Shown here in pieces: positions 37,176 through 42,663 of a DNA stretch of 42,663 nt. The translations under genes and the position numbers were made by a program. Source of the stretch: an uncultured Clostridia bacterium (GTDB lineage Bacteria > Bacillota > Clostridia > TANB77 > CAG-508); NCBI GenBank assembly GCA_944387545.1, contig CALXFE010000013.1:1-42663 (forward strand), in the 5' to 3' direction. Under the pieces are notes generated by a model that worked only from the letters and a program-made list of their open reading frames with translations, did not search any database and had not been told where the DNA came from. How positions within the stretch are numbered: position 1 is the stretch's first letter; the number at the start of each line of letters is the position of its first letter.

Positions 37176-38108
37176 ATGAAAAGAGAAGAAAAGGCTTCAA
37201 TTTCTATAATGAAGATTATCTGTGTAAGCATAATTTTAATCTTAATATCAGGAATTAGTGTAATGGCAGTAAACACAGACTTAAAAGATGTAACAATTAC
37301 ATTGCAAAATGGGTATGAAATGACAACTTTAACATCAAAAAGTAAAGTTTCAGATATATTAAGCGAAAACAATATTGTGTTGAATGAAAATCAAAAGACA
37401 ACACCTGAATTAGATAGTGAAATATCATCAGGGGATACAATAAAAATAACGGATAAATCTTATAATGAGGTACAAATTGCAAAAATATCAGAAGAAGGAA
37501 TTGAAACCTCATTAAATCAATTATTAGAAAATTATGCACCAATAACAGAGAAAATAGTTGTAGAACAAGTGGTAATACCTTATGAAACAATCACAAAAAA
37601 TACAACAGGAACATCAACAGACACAACCAATAAGGTTGTACAAAAAGGAAAAGATGGATTAAAAGAAGTCACATATAAAGTAAAATATCAAAATGATATA
37701 GAAATTGAAAAAACAGTAATATCAGAAGTTGTTGTGCAAGAACCAGTAAATAAAATTGTTCAAGTACAAAAGAAAGCAACTTCAAGAGCATCAACACTAC
37801 CAAGAACATCAAGTAATGCAAATACAGGAGGAACTGTATATAAAATAACAGCATATTGCCCTTGTAGCAAATGTTGTGGTAAGGCAACTGGAAGAACAGC
37901 ATCAGGAACAAAAGCAACAGCAGGAAGAACAGTAGCAGCATCAAGTAAATTTTCATTTGGAACAAAATTAAATATTGGTGGACACGTTTATACAGTTGAA
38001 GACAGAGGTGGAGCTATTAATGGGAACAAAATAGATATATTTGTTAATACCCATGCAGAAGCTTTACAATGGGGTGTAAGATACTTGAATGTCAGTGTTG
38101 TAAATTAA
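37176..38108 (+). CDS. YabE-like protein with DUF348, G5 and 3D domains
   Basis: This 310-aa exported protein resembles the YabE/Rpf-like cell wall proteins of Firmicutes. A signal anchor lies at about 12-32. A DUF348 ubiquitin-like domain follows at about 35-95 (VTITLQNGYEMTTLTSKSKV), then a G5 domain at about 118-205. A Ser/Thr/Ala linker ends near 220. The 3D domain at about 222-310 begins YKITAYCPCSKCCG and has aspartates in YTVEDRGG and KIDIFV that give the family its name. 3D-domain proteins are lytic-transglycosylase-like wall enzymes important for spore germination or resuscitation. The four cysteines in CPCSKCC are typical of the clostridial form. The ATG is 12 bases from AAGGAGG, rather far, but no closer start is in frame. 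A terminator follows. Confidence 0.87.
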   Translation: MKREEKASISIMKIICVSIILILISGISVMAVNTDLKDVTITLQNGYEMTTLTSKSKVSDILSENNIVLNENQKTTPELDSEISSGDTIKITDKSYNEVQIAKISEEGIETSLNQLLENYAPITEKIVVEQVVIPYETITKNTTGTSTDTTNKVVQKGKDGLKEVTYKVKYQNDIEIEKTVISEVVVQEPVNKIVQVQKKATSRASTLPRTSSNANTGGTVYKITAYCPCSKCCGKATGRTASGTKATAGRTVAASSKFSFGTKLNIGGHVYTVEDRGGAINGNKIDIFVNTHAEALQWGVRYLNVSVVN

Positions 38109-38126
38109 AAAAATATATAGTATAAT

Positions 38127-38158
38127 ATACTAGAGTTTGTAAGACTCTAGTATTTTTA
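38127..38158 (+). terminator. Rho-independent terminator
   Basis: A perfect 10-bp stem (ATACTAGAGT with ACTCTAGTAT) with a 7-base loop TTGTAAG, followed by TTTTTATTT. It ends the 3D-domain gene. Confidence 0.85.
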
Positions 38159-38243
38159 TTTACAGATAAAATTTTAGACCAATTTTATTCTATATCTTGT
38201 CAATAAAATAGAAAAGGAAAAACGAAGAAAAAGGAGACAAACT

Positions 38244-38996
38244 ATGAAATTGATATCTTGGAATGTAAATGGTATACGTGCATGTGTTAACAAAGGATTT
38301 AGTGAATTTTTTGAAAGAGCAGATGCAGATATATTTTGTATACAAGAAACCAAATGCCAACCAGAACAAATTGAATTAAATTTTGAAGGATATAAATCAT
38401 ATTGGAATAGTGCAGAGAGAAAAGGATATTCTGGAACAGCGATCTTCACAAAAAAAGAACCGATCAATGTAACATATGGAATTGGAATAGAAGAACACGA
38501 TAAAGAAGGAAGAGTCATCACTTTAGAATTCGAAGATTTTTATATGGTAAATATTTATACACCAAATGCAAAAAGAGGATTAGAAAGACTAGATTATAGA
38601 CAAATATGGGAAGATGAAATAAGAAAGTATTTGTTAAATTTAAATAAAGCAAAACCAGTGATTATGTGTGGAGACTTAAATGTTGCGCATGAAGAAATTG
38701 ACTTAAAAAATCCAAAATCTAATAGGGGAAATGCAGGATTTACAGATGAAGAAAGAGAAAAAATGACTGAATTATTACATGCAGGATTTATAGATTCTTT
38801 TAGATATCTATATCCAGATAAAACAAATAGTTATAGCTGGTGGTCATACATGGGAAAAGCAAGAGAAAAAAATGTGGGTTGGAGAATTGATTATTTTATT
38901 GTATCAAAAGATATAAAAGAAAAAATAAAAGAGGCAATGATTTATCCAGAAATTATGGGAAGTGACCATTGCCCGGTAGGATTAATCATAGAATAA
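38244..38996 (+). CDS. xth: Exodeoxyribonuclease III
   Basis: This 250-aa enzyme of the EEP (AP endonuclease) family removes nucleotides from 3' ends and cuts at abasic sites in base excision repair. Active-site motifs are all visible: N7 in SWNVNGIRA, E35 in CIQETKCQ, MCGDLNVAHEEIDL, NVGWRIDYF and S240-D241-H242-C-P-V. The length is normal for the ExoA type. The start follows AAAAGGAG. It is flanked by a terminator on the left. A short gap with a possible promoter separates it from the next gene. Confidence 0.94.
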   Translation: MKLISWNVNGIRACVNKGFSEFFERADADIFCIQETKCQPEQIELNFEGYKSYWNSAERKGYSGTAIFTKKEPINVTYGIGIEEHDKEGRVITLEFEDFYMVNIYTPNAKRGLERLDYRQIWEDEIRKYLLNLNKAKPVIMCGDLNVAHEEIDLKNPKSNRGNAGFTDEEREKMTELLHAGFIDSFRYLYPDKTNSYSWWSYMGKAREKNVGWRIDYFIVSKDIKEKIKEAMIYPEIMGSDHCPVGLIIE

Positions 38997-39000
38997 TGCT

Positions 39001-39030
39001 TTGTAAACCTACAGGGAATTTTAATGTAAT
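39001..39030 (+). promoter_or_regulatory. Candidate promoter of the AI-2E-family gene
   Basis: TTGTAA at 39001-39006, an 18-base spacer and TGTAAT at 39025-39030, 35 bases before the start codon. Both boxes deviate from consensus. Read-through from xth is also possible. Confidence 0.4.
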
Positions 39031-39064
39031 GAGATTTATAAAATAAGAATAAAGGAGAAACTAT

Positions 39065-40210
39065 ATGAATGAAATAAAACATAATTGGAAAAGATGGTTA
39101 TACTGGTTTATTCTAGGATTAGCACTTATTTGCATTTATAAAATTTTAGACAATTATGATCATGTTATGGGAAGCTTACATACATTTTTGGGCGTGATTA
39201 GTCCATTTCTAATTGGTATTTTTATTGCTTACATATTATATATGCCTTCCAAAAAATTCGAAGAATTGTATAGAAGAATAAAGTGGAAATTTATATCCAA
39301 AAAAGCAAGAGGATTAGGTGTTATTACAGTGTATATTATCATAATAGCATCAATTGCTATACTGTGCGCAGTGATTTTACCAATTGTTTTTGAAAGTATA
39401 ACAGATTTTATTAGCAGTATACCACATTATATTGAAGACGCAATCAATGCGTATAATAATTTACCAGAAGACTCTATATTAAAAAGTCAGATTGTGCAAG
39501 ATGAAATACAAAATTTACAAAATATCGATATTAAACAATATTTAGATGTAGAAGCAATATTAGGATATTTGGTAAATGCAATTGGAGCTATCTTTAGTAT
39601 AGTAGATATTTTTATAGCGATTATCGTATCTGTATATATATTAATAGATAGAAGAAAAATACTAACCTTTTTCAAAAGACTAGCAGGAGCTATCTTTAAG
39701 GAAAGAACATATAAAAATCTAGATAAATATTTTAATAATTCTAATGAAATTTTCTTTAAATTTATTGCAAGTCAATTTTTAGATGCTATTGTGGTTGGGA
39801 TTTTAGTATCAATTGCCATGACCATTATGGGTGTTAGATATGCACCATTATTAGGATTTTTCATTGGATTATTCAATATGATACCATATGTAGGAGCCAT
39901 TATAGCAACAGTTGTGTCAGCGATTATTACATTTATCACAGGAGGATTATCTCAAACGATTTGGATGCTAATTGTGGTTATTGTATTGCAACAAATAGAT
40001 GCGAATATCATTAATCCTCGAATTGTTGGAAAATCATTAAAAATCAGTCCATTATTAGTATTATTTGCTGTAACATTTGGAGGAGCTTATTTTGGAATAT
40101 TAGGAATGTTCTTAGCAGTACCAGTAATTGCAGTTATCAAAATATTAATAGATGATTTTATAAAATATAGAGAAACAAAAAAGAAAAAAGAGATTTTGGA
40201 GACCGACTAA
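39065..40210 (+). CDS. AI-2E family transporter (permease)
   Basis: This 381-aa integral membrane protein has about eight membrane segments: two near 12-32 and 35-60, others from 75 to 115, then a soluble loop of about 90 residues, and a cluster from about 155 to 370. The C-terminal family signature is clear: FFIGLFNMIPYVGAIIATV, QQIDANIINPRIVGKSLKI and FLAVPVIAVIKIL. The family is named for TqsA, but most members have unknown substrates; some are Na+/H+ antiporters or small-molecule exporters. The start follows AAAGGAG. The C-terminus is Lys-rich. It ends at a bidirectional terminator facing the next, convergent gene. Confidence 0.9.
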   Translation: MNEIKHNWKRWLYWFILGLALICIYKILDNYDHVMGSLHTFLGVISPFLIGIFIAYILYMPSKKFEELYRRIKWKFISKKARGLGVITVYIIIIASIAILCAVILPIVFESITDFISSIPHYIEDAINAYNNLPEDSILKSQIVQDEIQNLQNIDIKQYLDVEAILGYLVNAIGAIFSIVDIFIAIIVSVYILIDRRKILTFFKRLAGAIFKERTYKNLDKYFNNSNEIFFKFIASQFLDAIVVGILVSIAMTIMGVRYAPLLGFFIGLFNMIPYVGAIIATVVSAIITFITGGLSQTIWMLIVVIVLQQIDANIINPRIVGKSLKISPLLVLFAVTFGGAYFGILGMFLAVPVIAVIKILIDDFIKYRETKKKKEILETD

Positions 40211-40254
40211 AAATCCCTTTTTTAGTAAAATAATGTTTTGTGAGTAAAAAAAGA

Positions 40255-40288
40255 GTATTTGAGGAATGAATCCCCAAATACTTTTTTT
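40255..40288. terminator. Bidirectional terminator
   Basis: GTATTTG (40255-40261) pairs with CAAATAC (40275-40281), with inner GG/CC pairs and a small loop. T runs follow on both strands. The right-hand T run overlaps the stop codon of the convergent gene at 40287. Confidence 0.8.
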
Positions 40289-40787
40289 ATCCTCTTTGTA
40301 ATAAATATTGTATACCACCATTTGCAATAGCTGTTAAAGTAAGGACGATAATACCTGCTGCCAAAACACCAGCGATGATAGGTGGAACAGCTTTTTTAGG
40401 TGGTAAGTCTAAAAAGTTTGCAATTAAAGAACCAACCCATGCACCTGTTCCAGGTAGTGGAATAGCAACAAATATAAATAAACCTAAAGCTGCGAAATTT
40501 TGTAATCTTTCACTTTCTTCTATTTTTTTGGTAGCTCTTTCAGATGCCCAATCAATAACGATTTTAAAAGGTTTCCATCTACCAAAGAAATCAAATAAAG
40601 GTCTAATATATTTAACAATAAAATATACAGGGATGATATTTCCTATAAAACTGCATAAAAAAGACTCTAGATAATTTAAGTGAAAGGTAAATACACCAAC
40701 TGGTATAGCGCCTCTTAATTCTAATATTGGTATCATTCCCACAAAAGCGGTTAATAGATATTTTACGATTAATGGTAATCCTGCCAT
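40287..40787 (-). CDS. COG2426 small membrane protein (small multidrug export family)
   Basis: This 166-aa protein has four or five hydrophobic segments. Family features are PILELRGAIPVGV near 20-32, AIPLPGTGAWVGSLIA near 109-124 and a pair of glycine/proline-rich membrane turns. It matches the Sm_multidrug_ex family, which is annotated as small multidrug export protein on slender evidence and is related to the DedA/SNARE-associated group in fold. The true substrate is unknown. The start follows AGGAGG on the minus strand. It is convergent with the AI-2E gene and divergent from rpoB. Confidence 0.85.
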   Translation of the reverse strand: MAGLPLIVKYLLTAFVGMIPILELRGAIPVGVFTFHLNYLESFLCSFIGNIIPVYFIVKYIRPLFDFFGRWKPFKIVIDWASERATKKIEESERLQNFAALGLFIFVAIPLPGTGAWVGSLIANFLDLPPKKAVPPIIAGVLAAGIIVLTLTAIANGGIQYLLQRG

Positions 40788-40870
40788 ATTTCCTCCTATG
40801 TTATTAGATTTTTTAAAATTCTAGTGTATTGTACTATAAAATAAAAAAAATGTCTATATTTGTAATAAAA

Positions 40871-40910
40871 TTAATAGAAATTAATAGAAATTAATAGAAA
40901 TTAATAGAAA
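40871..40910. repeat. Four tandem copies of a 10-bp repeat
   Basis: The unit TTAATAGAAA occurs four times without change. It lies 28 bases upstream of the rpoB -35 box, where it could act as an A/T-rich, bent upstream element, or be a neutral slippage product. Confidence 0.9.
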
Positions 40911-40937
40911 AATTTTTGTCAAATTCAGGTAAAAGTA

Positions 40938-40967
40938 TTGACTTGCGTAAGCGTTTTGATATATAAT
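40938..40967 (+). promoter_or_regulatory. Sigma-A-type promoter of rpoB
   Basis: TTGACT at 40938-40943, an 18-base spacer and a perfect TATAAT at 40962-40967. The spacer is more GC-rich than its surroundings. The A/T-rich repeat lies just upstream. Confidence 0.75.
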
Positions 40968-41377
40968 ATCAAAGATTTGAAAATTAAGAATTTAATTAGC
41001 CTAGAAAGTGAAATAAAAAGGTGATTAAAATAAAAGAAAATAGTTTTTAAATAAATTGAATATTTATTAGAGCCAGTTGAAAAATGAAAGTTTTTTGACA
41101 GCTCTTTTATTGCCGTTTATTTTATTTAATGGTTAAATAAGCTATTTTTCAAAATCAAATTATAAATTCAATTTTTTTTATTCAAAAGTTAAAATTTAAA
41201 AGAAGAGGAATTAAATATAAGTTTCCCTAAGCCATTTTAAAATTGTAAAAGCAGACAATTTTAAATCTTAGTCAAGGAATTTATGATTTAAGAAGGACTT
41301 CTTTTAACCAATAAATTAAATCAACAAACAAAGTTGATACTTATTTCTGCTTAATATTTTATTATGAGGTGATTTTC

Positions 41378-42663
41378 TTGAAATTAAAAGAAGTGAAATA
41401 CGAGAAAGCTTCTCGTAAAGATTTCGCAAAAGTTGGCGATTATATTGAAATGCCAAATTTGATTAAAGTTCAAAGAGATTCATATAATTGGTTTGTAGAA
41501 GAAGGATTAGGTGAAGTATTAAAAGATATTTCTCCAATTGAAGATTATTCTGGAAACCTAGTACTTGAATTTTTTGATTACTACATGGAGGACAAGACAA
41601 AATATACAGTAGAAGAAGCAAAAGAAAGAGATGCAACATATTCTACAAGACTACATGTAAAAGTAAGATTAATTAACCGTGAAACAGGAGAAATTAAAGA
41701 ACAAGAAATTTATTTAGGCGATTTTCCGTTAATGACAGACAGTGGTACATTTGTTATTAATGGAGCAGAAAGAGTTGTTGTTAGCCAATTGGTTCGTTCA
41801 CCAGGATGCTATTATGCAGAAGAATTTGACACAAAAACTGGAAAAAGAACATATACATCAACCGTTATGCCACTTCGTGGAGCATGGTTGGAATATGAAA
41901 CAGATGGAAATGATATTTTCTGGGTTCGTGTAGATAGAACAAGAAAAGTTCCAATTACAACATTATTAAGAGCAATTGGTATTGCAACAGATGACCAAAT
42001 TAGAGATTTATTTGGCGATGAAGAACTTATCAAAGCCACTATCAACAAAGATACAATAAAAGATCAAGATGAAGCTTTGATTGAAATTTATAAAAAATTA
42101 AGACCAGGAGAACTTCCAACAGCAGATGCTGCTAGAAACCTATTTAATGGATTATTCTATGACAATAGAAGATATGATTTAGCAAAAGTAGGAAGATACA
42201 AATTTAATCAAAAATTAGCTTTAGCTGGAAGAATTAAAGGAAAAGTAGCTGCAACAGATATTGTAGATAGTGAAACAGGAGAAGTATTTGTACAAGCAGG
42301 AGAAGTAATTACAGAAGAAGTTGCAGAAAATATTCAAAATGCAGGAATCAATATGGTAGATGTTACTGTTGGAGAAAGAACAATTAGAATTATCGGAAAT
42401 AATACAGCAAATATCCACAAAGTATTACCAAATGTTGATTTAAGCAAATTACATTTTAAAGAGTTGGTAAATTATAATGTATTAAAAAATATTATCGATA
42501 ATACAGACGAAAAAGAATTGGTAAAAATCATAGAAGAGAGACAAAATGAATTAGTACCAAAACATATCACAACAGAAGATATGATCGCTTCTATTAACTA
42601 TTTATTAAATTTATCACATGGATTAGGAGAACCAGATGATATTGACCACTTAGCAAACCGTAG
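41378..42663 (+). CDS. rpoB: DNA-directed RNA polymerase beta subunit (5' part, continues past window end)
   Basis: The frame runs open to the last base, with 428 codons visible of about 1150-1250 expected. The start is TTG 41378, six bases after GAGGTGAT, giving MKLKEVKYEKASRKDF. Typical beta-subunit sequence follows: DYIEMPNLIKVQRDSYNWF near 22-40, GDFPLMTDSGTFVINGAERV near 114-133 and VSQLVRSPGCYY near 135-146. LAKVGRYKFNQKLAL near 268-282 is also conserved. The rifampicin-binding region lies beyond the window. rplJ and rplL, normally just upstream, are absent; a small membrane-protein gene on the other strand stands there instead, so rpoB has its own promoter and leader. rpoC presumably follows. 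Confidence 0.97.
   Translation, partial: MKLKEVKYEKASRKDFAKVGDYIEMPNLIKVQRDSYNWFVEEGLGEVLKDISPIEDYSGNLVLEFFDYYMEDKTKYTVEEAKERDATYSTRLHVKVRLINRETGEIKEQEIYLGDFPLMTDSGTFVINGAERVVVSQLVRSPGCYYAEEFDTKTGKRTYTSTVMPLRGAWLEYETDGNDIFWVRVDRTRKVPITTLLRAIGIATDDQIRDLFGDEELIKATINKDTIKDQDEALIEIYKKLRPGELPTADAARNLFNGLFYDNRRYDLAKVGRYKFNQKLALAGRIKGKVAATDIVDSETGEVFVQAGEVITEEVAENIQNAGINMVDVTVGERTIRIIGNNTANIHKVLPNVDLSKLHFKELVNYNVLKNIIDNTDEKELVKIIEERQNELVPKHITTEDMIASINYLLNLSHGLGEPDDIDHLANR

Larger units (their letters stand above)
40788..41377. other. Intergenic region and long structured leader upstream of rpoB
   Basis: This 590-base stretch has no supported coding region. It holds a 10-bp tandem repeat (40871-40910), a promoter (40938-40967) and a leader of about 405 bases. 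Hairpins in the leader: AGAGC/GCTCT with GTTGAAAAA/TTTTTTGAC inside, followed by TTTTATT (41069-41109); TTATTTAA/TTAAATAA (41122-41140) followed by GCTATTTTT; TTTAAAATTGT/ACAATTTTAAA (41236-41265), which can extend with CTAAG/CTTAG; and ATCAAC/GTTGAT (41320-41338). The first two look like weak attenuators. No T-box motif or ribosomal-protein gene remnant is seen. Confidence 0.55.

Noticed and set aside
40375..40674. Plus-strand 99-aa open frame inside the COG2426 gene
   Set aside because: It is antisense to a well-supported membrane-protein gene, has no ribosome site and no recognisable motif.
41069..41340. T-box or ribosomal-protein L10 leader before rpoB
   Set aside because: There is no T-box sequence, and the leader precedes rpoB rather than rplJ; no kink-turn pattern could be recognised by eye.

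Overview
The window is low-GC DNA from a spore-forming Clostridia-type Firmicute, probably an uncultured gut-type lineage. This is an inference from gene content, not from a database match. Evidence includes two CotF-like spore coat proteins, SpoIIE, a MecA adaptor, the DUF4321-radC-mreBCD-mrdA-minC shape operon, A/T-rich sigma-A-type promoters, strong AGGAGG sites and frequent TTG or GTG starts behind an AGGTGA site. No rRNA, tRNA, transposase, integrase or CRISPR array is visible.

Layout. 1-622: a terminator and two small CotF-like coat proteins. 978-1988: a membrane-anchored M23 endopeptidase. 2176-2808 (-): mecA. 3035-9290: one operon for DUF4321, radC, mreB (broken by one extra base near 4241), mreC, mreD, mrdA (PBP2) and minC. 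minD and minE do not follow minC. 9330-10233 (-): two overlapping unknown genes. 10514-28368: an 18-kb block of giant cell-surface proteins. 28614-33821: spoIIE, a WG-repeat membrane protein and an unrecognised C-terminally membrane-anchored protein. 33955-35152: acpS and tatD. 35254-36804 (-): lemA-htpX. 37176-40210: a YabE-like 3D-domain protein, exonuclease III and an AI-2E-family permease. 40287-40787 (-): a small membrane protein of COG2426. 41378-end: the 5' part of rpoB behind a leader of about 400 bases with several hairpins.

The most unusual part is the surface-protein block. Gene A (10514, 1646 aa) and gene B (15471, 1316 aa) are an operon. A is a secreted protein with DUF11-like repeats, one SdrD-B-like domain and a C-terminal membrane segment. 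B starts with a probable Cys-Gln thioester adhesin domain and ends in a sortase-like TPNTGE-membrane-KKK tail. The next gene (19723, 2881 aa) looks like a second A-B pair fused into one reading frame: the C-terminal membrane segment of A' runs directly into a signal-peptide-like segment ending VSAEE, followed by B'. The head of B' differs from that of B, being Cys-rich instead of thioester-type, while the rest is clearly homologous. This suggests duplication, fusion and head-domain swapping, and perhaps a surface polyprotein cut by signal peptidase.

Most other genes serve the cell envelope, cell shape or sporulation: MreBCD and PBP2 for elongation, MinC for division placement, M23 and 3D-domain enzymes for peptidoglycan turnover, HtpX and LemA for membrane quality control, and SpoIIE for forespore sigma-F activation.
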